The position numbers and the translations under genes are program-made. From positions 102,928 through 166,927 of the forward strand of contig JACPDN010000001.1 of the NCBI GenBank assembly GCA_016183985.1: a stretch of 64,000 nt of DNA, in the 5' to 3' direction. Source of the DNA: Pseudomonadota bacterium. Its GTDB lineage: Bacteria > Pseudomonadota > Alphaproteobacteria > Dongiales > Dongiaceae. Positions 1-9,516 of this stretch are shown here, in pieces (position 1 is the stretch's first letter; each line of letters begins with the position of its first letter). The notes below the pieces were generated by a model. The model had not been told where the DNA came from. It ran no database searches and saw only the letters and a program-made list of their open reading frames with translations.

Positions 1-25
1 TGCGCCGCGCTCTAACCATTAAGCT

Positions 26-142
26 GTCATGGCCCGCTTTTGGCGGGCCATCCACGAGTTTATCGACAACACGAAGAAGGCAACTCGTGGATCCCCCGCC
101 ACAGCCGACGCATGTCGGCATTCGCCGACGGCGGGGGATGAC
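26..142. repeat. Hairpin repeat bounded by GTCAT/ATGAC (family A, copy 1)
   Basis: The element starts with GTCAT and ends with ATGAC. The left hairpin is ggcccgc-ttttg-gcgggcc and the right one is built on cccccgcc/ggcggggg. Between them lie inverted arms ATCCACGAGTT and AACTCGTGGAT. The same plan occurs at 49671-49756 and, more diverged, at 9353-9436, so this is a dispersed miniature repeat. It lies just 3' of cobQ and may also act as its terminator, although there is no clear U-tract. Confidence 0.7.
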
Positions 143-144
143 AA

Positions 145-1602
145 TCAGCGCGCCTTCGCAATCTCCAGCATCCGGTCGAGATCCGCATGCTGCTCGAGAT
201 GCGCCGCGAGATCATCCAGCGCCTGTTCGACGCCTTGTTCATAGGCGACGCCGCTTTCGGCGCGCGCGTGCAGCGAAGTCAGAAACGCATGGCGAAATGC
301 ATCCGCCGCAAAAAGGCCGTGTACATAGCACCCCATGACGCGACCATCCGCTGACATGGCGCCGTCCGGCCTGTTGCCGATGGAAAGGAAGGCCCGCGCC
401 GTATCCGGCCCGTCCGTCGTCCCGACATGCATCTCGTAACCGGCAACGTCATGACCCAAAGCCCGCGCCTTGACCTCGACCAGTGCCTTGTCGCTGGTCA
501 GAACCGTCACCACGTCGAGCAGGCTTAAGCCATCGATTCCGCCCACCGGCCCTTCGACGCCGGCCGGATCTTCAACACGCCGGCCCAGCATCTGATAGCC
601 GCCGCAAAGGCCGAAGACCGCACCGCCACGGCGGTGATGCGCGCGGATATCGATGTCCCAACCAGCCTCATAGAGCGCCTTGAGATCGGCGATGGTGGCC
701 TTCGACCCCGGCAGCAGGATGAGATCGGCGTCTCCCGGCAATGCGTGACCGGGACGGACAAGCTCAACACTCACATCCGGCTCGGCCCGCAAGGGATCGA
801 GATCGTCGAAATTGGAAATGCGCGGCAGTTGCGGCACCACGATCTTGATCGGCGCATCCTTGCCGCGATAGCTGGACAAGGCCACCGCATCTTCCGGCGG
901 CAGGCGCTCGGCACCTGCAAACCAGGGCACCAGGCCCAAGGATACGAGCTTCGTCCTGTCGGCAATCAGCTTCATGCCGTCGGCGAACAGCGCCGGATCG
1001 CCGCGAAACTTGTTGATGAGGAAGCCTTTGATGCGGGCGGCTTCATTGGGCTCCAGCAATTGCACCGTGCCGTAGATGCTGGCGATGACGCCGCCCCGGT
1101 CGATATCGCCTACCAGCACCACCGGCAGATCGGCAGCCTCGGCAAAGCCCATATTGGCGATGTCGCCGGCCCGCAGATTGATCTCGGCCGGGGATCCCGC
1201 ACCTTCCACCAGCATCAGGTCGGCTTGACGCTCAAGATGGCGATAGCTTTCCAGCACCGCGCCGAGGAGCTGCGGCTTCAGCCGATGATAATCGGCGGCC
1301 TTGGCATTGCCGAAAATCTTTCCCTGCACGATGACCTGGGAGCCCACATCGCTTTGTGGCTTCAGCAGCACAGGATTCATATGCACCGATAGCGGCGTGC
1401 GAGCCGCGCGCGCCTGCAGCGCCTGCGCCCGCCCGATCTCGCCGCCATCGGCCGTCACCGCTGCATTGTTCGACATATTCTGCGGCTTGAACGGCCGGAC
1501 CTTAAGCCCACGCTTCGTGAACGCACGTGCAAGGCCAGCAACGATCAGCGACTTGCCGACATCGGACCCGGTGCCTTGGAACATGATGGCGGGAGTCTTC
1601 AT
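145..1602 (-). CDS. cobQ: Cobyric acid synthase CobQ
   Basis: This is a glutamine-dependent amidotransferase (485 residues) that amidates four carboxylates of adenosylcobyrinic acid a,c-diamide to give adenosylcobyric acid. The N-terminal dethiobiotin-synthetase-like domain has the P-loop GTGSDVGKS (residues 10-18). The C-terminal class I amidotransferase-like domain has Cys333 in GLCGGYQM and His428 in CYVHGL. The ATG at 1602 ([10 protein letters not shown]) is the usual family start; an in-frame extension upstream is not conserved-looking. It is the last gene of the riboswitch-controlled cob operon, 42 nt after the cobO stop. Confidence 0.96.
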   Translation of the reverse strand: MKTPAIMFQGTGSDVGKSLIVAGLARAFTKRGLKVRPFKPQNMSNNAAVTADGGEIGRAQALQARAARTPLSVHMNPVLLKPQSDVGSQVIVQGKIFGNAKAADYHRLKPQLLGAVLESYRHLERQADLMLVEGAGSPAEINLRAGDIANMGFAEAADLPVVLVGDIDRGGVIASIYGTVQLLEPNEAARIKGFLINKFRGDPALFADGMKLIADRTKLVSLGLVPWFAGAERLPPEDAVALSSYRGKDAPIKIVVPQLPRISNFDDLDPLRAEPDVSVELVRPGHALPGDADLILLPGSKATIADLKALYEAGWDIDIRAHHRRGGAVFGLCGGYQMLGRRVEDPAGVEGPVGGIDGLSLLDVVTVLTSDKALVEVKARALGHDVAGYEMHVGTTDGPDTARAFLSIGNRPDGAMSADGRVMGCYVHGLFAADAFRHAFLTSLHARAESGVAYEQGVEQALDDLAAHLEQHADLDRMLEIAKAR

Positions 1603-1643
1603 GGGGCGAATTTGGTGAAATCCGACCAAGCGGCTCTCCACGC

Positions 1644-2279
1644 TCAGAACTCGATCCCCGCCTGGGCCTTCACGCCGTCGCGGAAGGGGTGCTTTATCAT
1701 CTCCATCTCGGTGACCAGGTCGGCGATGGCGATGAGTTCTTCCTTCGCATTGCGGCCAGTGAGGCAGACATGGAGGTCGGGGCGTTTCGCCTTCAGGAAA
1801 TCGACGATCTCCTCGACCGGCAGGTAGTCGTAGCGCAACGCGATGTTGATCTCATCCAGCAGTACGAACTGGAACGAAGGATCGTTCATCATGCGCTTCC
1901 CCTCCTCCCACGCCGCACGCGCGAAGGCGATGTCGCGGGCGCGGTCCTGGGTCTCCCAGGTGAAGCCTTCGCCCAACGCCTTGATCTCGATCTGATCGGG
2001 GAATTTCTCCAGCACCGAGCGCTCGCCGGTGTCCCATTTCCCTTTGATGAACTGCACGACGCCCACCTTGAGTCCATGACCGATGCAGCGCAGGACCATG
2101 CCGAAAGCGGCCGTCGATTTGCCCTTGCCCTTGCCGGTATGGACGATGACGAGGCCCTTTTCCTGCGTCTTATCGGCCATCATGCGGTCGCGGGCTTCCT
2201 TGCGGCGGGCCGCCTTCTCATTGGCTCTCTGGTTGAGATCGTCGGTGTTCACTGGCCCGGTCATATTGTCTTCACTCAT
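1644..2279 (-). CDS. cobO: Cob(I)yrinic acid a,c-diamide adenosyltransferase
   Basis: The 211-residue protein transfers the 5'-deoxyadenosyl group of ATP to Co(I) of the corrin (CobA/CobO/BtuR family). The P-loop HTGKGKGKS spans about residues 48-56, and VLLDEIN supplies the Walker-B-like acidic residues. The ATG at 2279 overlaps the cobN stop as ATGA, which supports this start and suggests translational coupling. It acts between CobN cobalt insertion and CobQ amidation. Confidence 0.96.
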   Translation of the reverse strand: MSEDNMTGPVNTDDLNQRANEKAARRKEARDRMMADKTQEKGLVIVHTGKGKGKSTAAFGMVLRCIGHGLKVGVVQFIKGKWDTGERSVLEKFPDQIEIKALGEGFTWETQDRARDIAFARAAWEEGKRMMNDPSFQFVLLDEINIALRYDYLPVEEIVDFLKAKRPDLHVCLTGRNAKEELIAIADLVTEMEMIKHPFRDGVKAQAGIEF

Positions 2280-5200
2280 GCTGCTTTGCTCCCGTTGGAC
2301 CAGGCATGGAGACGCATGCCGGCCGAATTCGATTTGGCCTGCCACAGGCCGCGAGTCTGTGCTTCCAGCAGGCGATCAGCGATGTCCTTGAGCGCTGCCG
2401 GATTATGCTTTTCAAGGAATTCGCGCACGGCCTCGTCATCGAGATAGGCCGTATAGACCGCGTCGAAATGATGATCGGCCACGCAATCGGCGGTGGCCGC
2501 GAAGGCAAAGAGATAGTCGACGGTCGCCGCCATCTCGAACCCGCCTTTATAGCCATGGCGCATGATGCCGTTGATCCATTTCGGATTGACGACGCGGGCG
2601 CGCACGATGCGGGCGATCTCCTCGTCGAGTGCCCGGACCCTCGGCGCCTCGGGGCGCGAATGGTCGTTGTGCCACACCACTGCGCGCTTGCCGGTGAGAT
2701 GCTGCACGGCCGCGGCGAGACCACCTTCGAACTGGTAGTAATTGTCGCTGTCGAGCAGGTCATGCTCGGCATTGTCCTGATTGTGCAGCACCGCTTCGAC
2801 ACCGGTCAGGCGCTGGGCAAAGAGCTGCTGCTGCGCCTCGCCGCTCACCCCTTGCCCATAGGCATAGCCGCCCCAGGCGAGATAGGCGCGCGCGAGATCG
2901 CCGGTCTCCGACCAGCCTTTCTCGTCGATGAGCGTCTGCAGGCCGGCACCATAGGCCCCTGGCTTCGAGCCGAACACACGGTAGCCGGCACGGCGCGCGG
3001 CTTCCGCATCCGTCACGCCTTGTGCCACCAATGCCGCGCGTTCGCTGCGAAAGCGCGCTGCCAGCGGGTTGAGCTGATCCGGCTCGTCGAGTGCTGCCAC
3101 ATCGCGTGCGGCGGAATCGAAGAGATCGATCTGGGCCGGGAAGGCATCGCGGAAGAAGCCGGAAACACGCAAGGTCACATCGACGCGCGGCCGCCCCAGC
3201 ACCGACAGCGGCATGATCTCGAAACCGGCGACACGGCCCGATCCGCCGGGATCCCAGGTCGGTTTCACGCCCATCAAGGCCAGCGCCTGCGCGATATCGT
3301 CGCCGCCCGTGCGCATATTCGCCGTGCCCCAGGCCGAGAGCACGATGGCCTTGGGCCAGGCGCCATGTTCCTGGCGATGGCGGTCGAGCACCAGCAGCGC
3401 CGATTGCCAGCCGAGACTCCAGGCGGTGGGCGTCGGCACCGAGCGCGTATCGACCGAGAAGAAATTGCGCCCCGTGGGCAGCACATCGAGACGGCCGCGC
3501 GTTGGTGCCCCCGATGGCCCCGGCTTCACGAAACGCCCGTCGAGGCCGCGCAAGATGCCGGCGATCTCGGCTGACCCACAGCCTTGCACCCGCGGCCGCA
3601 GATCGTCTTCGATAAAGGCCAGCACATCCGCCGTGCGTTTCCACGCGGGATCAGCGACAGCTTTCTTCGACACCAGGTTGAGCGCCAGCACCTCCAGCCG
3701 CTCGACCGTGTCGCCGGTAAGACGCCACGGATCGCCACTGACTCGCTTCAAGGCATCCGGCCGGGCGCTATCCCAGGCATCGCCGAGCTTTGCATTCAAC
3801 GGATCGAAATCGAGGCCGAGATCGGCAGCCAACGCGCGAATAAGCGAGGCGCCGCGACCATCGCCCTTGCCGCGCGGCAGGCGCGTCAACGCCACCAGCA
3901 ATTCATCGAGCATGGCACCTTCCGGCGCCTTCCCGAAGATATGCAGCCCGTCGCGGATCTGCGCCTCTTTCAGTTCGCACAGGTGATTGTCGAGCTTGGC
4001 CAGCGCCGTGTCGGTGTCGTCATCCGAAGCCACGCCGCAATCCGCCGCCAACCCCGACGACATGGCCAGATCGAGAATCTGACGCTTGAGATCGAGGCAA
4101 CGGCGCGGGTCGACCTGGCTCGCTTCGAAATATTCATCGACCAGTCGCTCGAGGTCGCGCGTGGGGCCGTAGCTCTCCGCACGCGTCAGCGGCGGCGTCA
4201 TGTGATCGATGATGACGGCGCCCGCACGGCGCTTGGCTTGCGCGCCTTCCCCCGGATCATTGACGATGAAGGGATAGAGATGCGGCGTGGGGCCGAAGAT
4301 CGCTTCCGGATAGCACTCAGCCGACAGCGCCAGCGATTTCCCCGGCAGCCATTCGAGATTGCCGTGCTTGCCCATATGCACGATCGCCAGCGCGCCGAAA
4401 TGGCGCCGCAAATAGGCATAGAAGGCGAAGTAGTAGTGCGGCGGTACGAGATCCGGGTCGTGATAGGTGCTGGTGGGATCGACATCATATGCGCGCGAGG
4501 GCTGCACGCCGATGACGACATTGCCGAACGCAAGAAGTGCCACGCGGAATCCGGCGCCCGCATAATGCGGATCGTCCTGCGGCCGGCCCCAGCGCCGGGT
4601 CACCGCGGCCTGCATCGCCTGCGGCAGGTCCGCAAAGAAGGCGGCGTAGTCGGCCCCGTTCAGGACGGCGCCATTTTCGCGGCAGGCCACGATCCGCGCC
4701 ATCAGCGTATCGCCATCGGCAGGCAAATCCGCCATCGCATAGCCGGCTTGCTTCATCGCTCGCAGCACCTCAACGGTGCCGGCCGGGGTATCGAGGCCGA
4801 CGCCGTTGCCGATGCGCCCTTCGCGATTGGGGTAATTGGCAAGCACCAGGGCCACACGCCGCGCGGCCGGATTGGCGCGCCGCAGCTTCACCCAATTCGC
4901 CGCGAGATCGACGGTGAAATCGACGCGGTCGGCCAAGGGTTGCGGCGCCACGATGGTGCATTGGGTCGCTTCGTCGAAACGCGCAGCCGATTTCCATGAA
5001 ATGGCGCGGGTCAGGATGCGGCCGTCGAGTTCGGGAAGCGCCACTTGCATGGCGAGATCACGCGGGCTGAGGCCGCGCAAGCTGCCCTGCCATTGCTCCT
5101 GGCTTTCAGAGGAGAGCACGACCTGCAGCACGGGATGATCGCCGCCGTCGAAAGGTGTCGCAAATTCCAACGAGCCCGGCTGCGAGATGGCAAAGCCGGT

Positions 5201-5995
5201 GCAGTTCAAGGTTACATCCGGCGTCGTCTCGTCATAGAGGCTGCGGATGAGATCGGCCGCCACCGCCTCTTTGAGTGAATTCACGAAGATCGGGAGAGGA
5301 TTAATCCCACGCGCCGCCACGGCACGGATGAGCGCATCGATCGGCGCCAAGGTGCCTGCCTGCAACAGCGCCCGGTAGAAGACGATGCCGGCAACCGGTG
5401 CCGCTTCCCGCCAATGGGCCTTAAGATCGCCAAGGCCCAGCACATCGGCGCTCGGCCAATAGAGGCCCGCACGCAGGAGCGGCCGTGGCTCGGCCCATTC
5501 AGCTTCATACCCGATGAGATGCGCGCCATAGCGCAGGAAGTTCTCGGCATTCGCCTGCCCGCCGTGAACCTGGTACTGCCACAGCCGATGCGCCTCACCC
5601 TCCGCCAGTGTCGAGCGGCGTGCCAGTTCCGGGTCGGGTTGGTCATCGCCGGAAAGAGCGGCGAACTTGATTCCGCGTGTGGTGGCGTTGAGGGCCAGCT
5701 GTTCGACGCCGTAGGGCCAATAGCGCTCGCCGCCGATGAGACGCAGGATCACAATCTTCGCGTGGGCCGCCACCTGCTCGATATAGAGATCGACCGACAT
5801 GTGGTGCTGCAATTGCAGCAGGTTGACGAGGCGTAACGTTGGTTTGGGCTGAGGCAGTGCCGCATGCGCCGCAGCGAGCGCCGCGAGTTCCGTATCGGCG
5901 GCGCTCAGCACCACGATCTCGGCAGGCGTCTGGCCCAGATCGACGGCATTATTGCCATCGCCGATCGTTCCCGGTTTGGCGGCGAGGAGATGCAC
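2276..5995 (-). CDS. cobN: Cobaltochelatase subunit CobN
   Basis: This is the large subunit (1239 residues) of the ATP-dependent aerobic cobaltochelatase, which inserts cobalt into hydrogenobyrinic acid a,c-diamide. It is homologous to magnesium chelatase BchH/ChlH along its whole length; KHGNLEWLPGK and NADMRTGG-like segments typical of the family are present. I chose the GTG at 5995 because it gives the usual N-terminus MHLLAAKPGTI and sits 4 nt after the cobW stop; a longer frame runs back into cobW. The CobS/CobT subunits are not in this window. Confidence 0.96.
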   Translation of the reverse strand: MHLLAAKPGTIGDGNNAVDLGQTPAEIVVLSAADTELAALAAAHAALPQPKPTLRLVNLLQLQHHMSVDLYIEQVAAHAKIVILRLIGGERYWPYGVEQLALNATTRGIKFAALSGDDQPDPELARRSTLAEGEAHRLWQYQVHGGQANAENFLRYGAHLIGYEAEWAEPRPLLRAGLYWPSADVLGLGDLKAHWREAAPVAGIVFYRALLQAGTLAPIDALIRAVAARGINPLPIFVNSLKEAVAADLIRSLYDETTPDVTLNCTGFAISQPGSLEFATPFDGGDHPVLQVVLSSESQEQWQGSLRGLSPRDLAMQVALPELDGRILTRAISWKSAARFDEATQCTIVAPQPLADRVDFTVDLAANWVKLRRANPAARRVALVLANYPNREGRIGNGVGLDTPAGTVEVLRAMKQAGYAMADLPADGDTLMARIVACRENGAVLNGADYAAFFADLPQAMQAAVTRRWGRPQDDPHYAGAGFRVALLAFGNVVIGVQPSRAYDVDPTSTYHDPDLVPPHYYFAFYAYLRRHFGALAIVHMGKHGNLEWLPGKSLALSAECYPEAIFGPTPHLYPFIVNDPGEGAQAKRRAGAVIIDHMTPPLTRAESYGPTRDLERLVDEYFEASQVDPRRCLDLKRQILDLAMSSGLAADCGVASDDDTDTALAKLDNHLCELKEAQIRDGLHIFGKAPEGAMLDELLVALTRLPRGKGDGRGASLIRALAADLGLDFDPLNAKLGDAWDSARPDALKRVSGDPWRLTGDTVERLEVLALNLVSKKAVADPAWKRTADVLAFIEDDLRPRVQGCGSAEIAGILRGLDGRFVKPGPSGAPTRGRLDVLPTGRNFFSVDTRSVPTPTAWSLGWQSALLVLDRHRQEHGAWPKAIVLSAWGTANMRTGGDDIAQALALMGVKPTWDPGGSGRVAGFEIMPLSVLGRPRVDVTLRVSGFFRDAFPAQIDLFDSAARDVAALDEPDQLNPLAARFRSERAALVAQGVTDAEAARRAGYRVFGSKPGAYGAGLQTLIDEKGWSETGDLARAYLAWGGYAYGQGVSGEAQQQLFAQRLTGVEAVLHNQDNAEHDLLDSDNYYQFEGGLAAAVQHLTGKRAVVWHNDHSRPEAPRVRALDEEIARIVRARVVNPKWINGIMRHGYKGGFEMAATVDYLFAFAATADCVADHHFDAVYTAYLDDEAVREFLEKHNPAALKDIADRLLEAQTRGLWQAKSNSAGMRLHAWSNGSKAA

Positions 5996-5999
5996 GGAA

Positions 6000-7046
6000 T
6001 TAGGCGAGCGCTGCCGCGATAGCCGCGCGGTCAAGGCCCTTCAGGCCAATGACGACGAGACGGCCCTTGCGGCCTTCATGCGCTTCCCAAGTCCGGTCGT
6101 AATAATGCTGCAGGCGGTTGCCCACCCCTTGCAGCACCAGGCGCATGTCCTTGCCGGCAATGGCGAGGAAACCCTTCACGCGCAGGATGTCATGGCGTTC
6201 GATGGCGGGAATGAGTTTACCCAGCAATTGCTGCGGCTCGCCCAATTCACCGATTTCGATCTGGAAGCTTTCGAAATCGTCGTGATTGTGATCCTCGCCC
6301 TCAAGCTCGTGATGCGAGGGGCGCGCTTTCAAGTCATCCTCGGCGGCTGCGTCCATCCCCAGCAGCACGCGCGGATCGACCTCGCCGAAACGCGCCGTGA
6401 TCATCTTCGCCGGGCGCTGCAATTCCTTGATGATATGGGCCTGCGCCGCTTCATGCTGGCCGCCGGTCATCTGGTCGGCCTTGTTGACGATGATGAGATC
6501 GGCGCAATTGATCTGGTCTTCGAACAGCTCGGCCAAGGGGCTGTCATGGTCGAGCCCGTCATCCGATTTCCGCTGTGCATCGACCGCGTCCGGGTTGTCG
6601 GCAAAGCGCCCGGCGGCCACTGCCGGTCCATCGACCACGGCGACGACGCCATCGACGGTCACGCGCGTGCGGATCTCCGGCCAGTTGAACGCCTTCACCA
6701 GCGGCTTCGGCAGCGCCAGGCCCGACGTCTCGATGACGATATGGTCGGGCGGGCTGGCGCGGTCGAGCAGCGCCTTGATGGTCGGCAGAAAATCATCCGC
6801 CACCGTGCAGCAGATGCAGCCATTGGCGAGCTCGACGATGTTCTCATCCGGGCAGCCTTCGATTCTGCAGCCCTTCACGATCTCGCCATCGACACCGAGC
6901 TCGCCGAATTCGTTGATGATGAGCGCCAGGCGCTTGCCGCCGGCATTCTTCAGGAGATGCTGGATCAGGCTGGTCTTGCCCGCGCCGAGGAATCCCGTGA
7001 CGATGGTGGCCGGAATTTTACCAGTAGCGTTGGAAGCGACAGACAT
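6000..7046 (-). CDS. cobW: Cobalamin biosynthesis GTPase CobW
   Basis: This is a 348-residue G3E-family GTPase metallochaperone, thought to supply cobalt for CobN. The P-loop GFLGAGKTS is near residues 18-26, the metal-binding CICC motif is at 77-80, NKAD is the G4 motif, and a His/Asp-rich stretch (HHELEGEDHNHDD) lies in the linker before the CobW C-terminal domain. The ATG at 7046 is preceded by a GAAGAA-type ribosome site; an upstream in-frame extension would overlap cobU. It lies immediately upstream of cobN. Confidence 0.95.
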   Translation of the reverse strand: MSVASNATGKIPATIVTGFLGAGKTSLIQHLLKNAGGKRLALIINEFGELGVDGEIVKGCRIEGCPDENIVELANGCICCTVADDFLPTIKALLDRASPPDHIVIETSGLALPKPLVKAFNWPEIRTRVTVDGVVAVVDGPAVAAGRFADNPDAVDAQRKSDDGLDHDSPLAELFEDQINCADLIIVNKADQMTGGQHEAAQAHIIKELQRPAKMITARFGEVDPRVLLGMDAAAEDDLKARPSHHELEGEDHNHDDFESFQIEIGELGEPQQLLGKLIPAIERHDILRVKGFLAIAGKDMRLVLQGVGNRLQHYYDRTWEAHEGRKGRLVVIGLKGLDRAAIAAALA

Positions 7047-7096
7047 TTCTTCGATCCTTATCGGCTTTACTTCAAACCGCGCGGCAGACCCGCGCG

Positions 7097-7657
7097 TCAC
7101 TTAAGTATCAGCGGCAGGCCCGCCGCCACGAACAGCACATGATCGGCCTTGGCCGCGATCCGCTGGTTGAGGCGCCCCGCATGGTCGCGGAAATCGCGCG
7201 CTAGTTTGTTGTCCGGCACGATGCCGAGGCCCACTTCATTGGCGACAAAGACAAGCGGACCGCCGCATTGGCCCAGAGCAGCCTCAAGCGCGTCGATCTC
7301 CGCCGGCACGTCGCGATCCGCCAGCAATACATTGGTGAGCCACAGCGTCAGGCAATCGACCAGAACCGCCGCCCCCTTCTCTGTTTCCGCCACCATGGCC
7401 TTGGCAAGCTCGAGCGGCTCCTCGACCAGGCGCCAATCGGGATCGCGCCGCTCCCGGTGCAGCTTCACCCGCGCCGCCATTTCGGTATCGCGGATTTCGG
7501 CAGTGGCGATATAGGTGCGGGCCCCCGTATGCCGGTCCAACACTTCCTCGGCATAGCGGCTTTTGCCCGAGCGGGCACCGCCCAGCACCAGGGTGATGGC
7601 GGGTAATGGGGTGATGAGGCCGGTTAGGCCGGCGCCTGAAGATAAGGATCGAGCCAT
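7097..7657 (-). CDS. cobU: Adenosylcobinamide kinase / guanylyltransferase
   Basis: CobU/CobP (186 residues) phosphorylates adenosylcobinamide and transfers GMP to it in nucleotide-loop assembly. The P-loop GGARSGKS is near residues 26-33, with a TAEIRDTEM segment and a VANEVGLGIVP motif further on, both family hallmarks. It is the first gene of the operon and begins about 40 nt after the riboswitch B12 box. The ribosome site is weak or hidden, consistent with riboswitch control of initiation. Confidence 0.95.
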   Translation of the reverse strand: MARSLSSGAGLTGLITPLPAITLVLGGARSGKSRYAEEVLDRHTGARTYIATAEIRDTEMAARVKLHRERRDPDWRLVEEPLELAKAMVAETEKGAAVLVDCLTLWLTNVLLADRDVPAEIDALEAALGQCGGPLVFVANEVGLGIVPDNKLARDFRDHAGRLNQRIAAKADHVLFVAAGLPLILK

Positions 7658-7699
7658 GATGGCGCGAAACCTCCCACCGAGGTCGTTGCCGTTAAAGTT

Positions 7700-7895
7700 C
7701 GGCCGCCGAGGTCTCCTGACTCGACCGTATTTCGGCAGATGGCCTTCCCAGCCTTACGGCCAGTGGCCTGTCATCCGCCGCATCCCAAGCAAGAATTGGG
7801 ATAACGATCCTACAGTTGCGGGGGCAGCGCCGGAATGTCGCGCACCTGCGCGGGTCACCGGCTTCCCTCTTTGCGGTTGGCGGCAACCTACTCAA
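7700..7895 (-). promoter_or_regulatory. Adenosylcobalamin riboswitch
   Basis: Read on the minus strand, this leader shows the cobalamin riboswitch core: a GGGAAGCCGGTG element, a CTGCCCCCGCAACTGTA element, GCCACTGG, and the 3' B12 box AGTCAGGAGACCTCGGC. It lies directly upstream of cobU, so vitamin B12 sufficiency should repress the whole cobU-W-N-O-Q operon. The 5' edge is set by the GGTTGCCGCCAACC stem and is approximate. Confidence 0.96.
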
Positions 7896-8113
7896 AGCCT
7901 CTGCGCTTGGCCAGCAGAAAGCCGGCTCTAAGTCCGCGCAAGGAATGAACACCAATTATCGATAAAATATCACGATGGTATGATGGTATATGCGGGTTGT
8001 TTACCACTCGTTATTCACCAAATGTCAACCTGCTGGCAGTTAGTTTTGAATGTTTTGAACGTATGGTCGGTCGCATTTCCGGCCACAGGATGGATCGCAA
8101 ATTGGCCTGTTCC

Positions 8114-9313
8114 ATGAAACTGGACACAAGCACAGGGCAGAATCTGACCAGGCAGCCGACGACGATGTCGGCGGCCGATGCGGCGCTGCTCGACATCATC
8201 GCGACGCCGATCGTCATCACCCAACTGGACACCGCCGACATCCTGTTCGCCAACCGGGCCGCGTATCTATTGTTCGAGCGGCCCGTCGACCTGCCGCCGG
8301 ATCACCCTGCCCTGCCGCTTTATGCCGATCCAAATATGCGCAACACGATGCTGCAGCGGCTGCGGCACGACGGCATCATCCAGAATTTCGAGATCGAGTT
8401 CCAAAGCTTTACCGGCCGCCGCTTCTGGGCCCTGCTCTCGGGCCGCATCGCCAAATACGAAGGCGCGGACGCGCTCGTCGCCTCCATCGTCGACATCTCC
8501 GCCCAGAAGGCGCGCGAGGTGCAGCTGGCGCAAGCGACCGAGCAATTGCGCATGCATGCAGCGGGAACGGCCCAGCTCAACCGCGAACTCAAGCGCCAGC
8601 GCCAGGTCGCCATCACCGCGAGCCGCGCCAAGAGCGATTTCCTGGCGCGCATGAGCCATGAACTCCGCTCGCCCTTGACCGCGATCCTCGGCTTCTCCGA
8701 AGTCATCGCCGACCGCGTCTTCGGCCCTGCCGGTGCCGATCGTTACGAGGGTTACGCACGCTCCATCCACCAGGCGGGTACGCATCTCCTCGAGCTCATC
8801 AACGACATTCTCGATCTTTCCAAGGTCGAAGCCGGCGAATTGCAGCTGAGCCTGGAGCCGATCGAGCTCAAGGAGCTCATCAACAGCTCGGTGCAGTTGA
8901 TGACGCCGATCGCCGAGAAGCGCGGCGTGCAGCTGGTGGTCGATCTCGGCCGCTCGCCCTTGTCGCTGGTAGCCGATCGCCGGCGCCTGCGGCAGATGGT
9001 GGTGAATCTCGTCAGCAACGCGATCAAGTTCACGCTGGCCGGCGGCACGGTCATGATCACCGCGCATCAGGAGCAGGGCAGCATCATCATCGACGTGGCC
9101 GATTCCGGCATCGGCATGACGCCGGACCAGATCAAGGTGGCGCGCCAGCCCTTCGGCCAGGTAGCAACCGACAGCCCCTATGCCCAGGCCGGCACCGGCC
9201 TCGGCCTCCCCATCGTCGACAGCCTCGTGAAACTCCACGGCGGCAAACTCGACATCACCTCGACCCCCAATGTCGGCACCACGGTGACGCTGACCATACC
9301 GAAAGTGCGCTGA
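8114..9313 (+). CDS. PAS-domain sensor histidine kinase
   Basis: This is a soluble-looking two-component sensor (399 residues) with no convincing membrane segment. It has a PAS-like domain at about 25-130, a short helical linker, a HisKA domain with phospho-acceptor His182 in RMSHELRSPL, and a HATPase domain with the N-box (NLVSNAIKF), G1 (DSGIGM) and G2 (GTGLGLP). No response regulator gene is adjacent, so it is an orphan here. The ATG at 8114 is a choice among several in-frame starts (7997, 8090 and 8114 are all possible); the upstream part looks non-conserved. Confidence 0.88.
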   Translation: MKLDTSTGQNLTRQPTTMSAADAALLDIIATPIVITQLDTADILFANRAAYLLFERPVDLPPDHPALPLYADPNMRNTMLQRLRHDGIIQNFEIEFQSFTGRRFWALLSGRIAKYEGADALVASIVDISAQKAREVQLAQATEQLRMHAAGTAQLNRELKRQRQVAITASRAKSDFLARMSHELRSPLTAILGFSEVIADRVFGPAGADRYEGYARSIHQAGTHLLELINDILDLSKVEAGELQLSLEPIELKELINSSVQLMTPIAEKRGVQLVVDLGRSPLSLVADRRRLRQMVVNLVSNAIKFTLAGGTVMITAHQEQGSIIIDVADSGIGMTPDQIKVARQPFGQVATDSPYAQAGTGLGLPIVDSLVKLHGGKLDITSTPNVGTTVTLTIPKVR

Positions 9314-9352
9314 GCAGCGCGGGGCCCCGCGCGCGCCACATAACATTTAGTC

Positions 9353-9436
9353 GTCATGGTCGGCGAAGGCCGACGGCGCACGAGCTTGCCGACCGCTGCA
9401 GAAGGTCATGGGCGGTCCGCCTTCGCGGACCATGAC
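9353..9436. repeat. Hairpin repeat bounded by GTCAT/ATGAC (family A, copy 2)
   Basis: This 84-bp element begins GTCAT and ends ATGAC. It holds hairpins ggtcggc-gaag-gccgac and ggtccgc-cttc-gcggacc and an internal CACGAGCTT resembling the CACGAGTT arm of the other copies. It lies between the histidine kinase and SDR genes. Confidence 0.55.
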
Positions 9437-9516
9437 GGGAAGAGGTCGACCCGCTTCCAGCACTTCACCAAACACACTACAGTCGGCGCCCAGGCATTCA
9501 GGGGAAGACCGAAATC

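Noticed and set aside
1..25. tRNA-like D-arm (minus strand AGCTTAATGGTTAGAGC) at the window edge
   Set aside because: The D-arm-like bases are present, but the acceptor and anticodon stems cannot be formed with what is visible, and position 33 does not look like the expected U. The rest lies outside the window.
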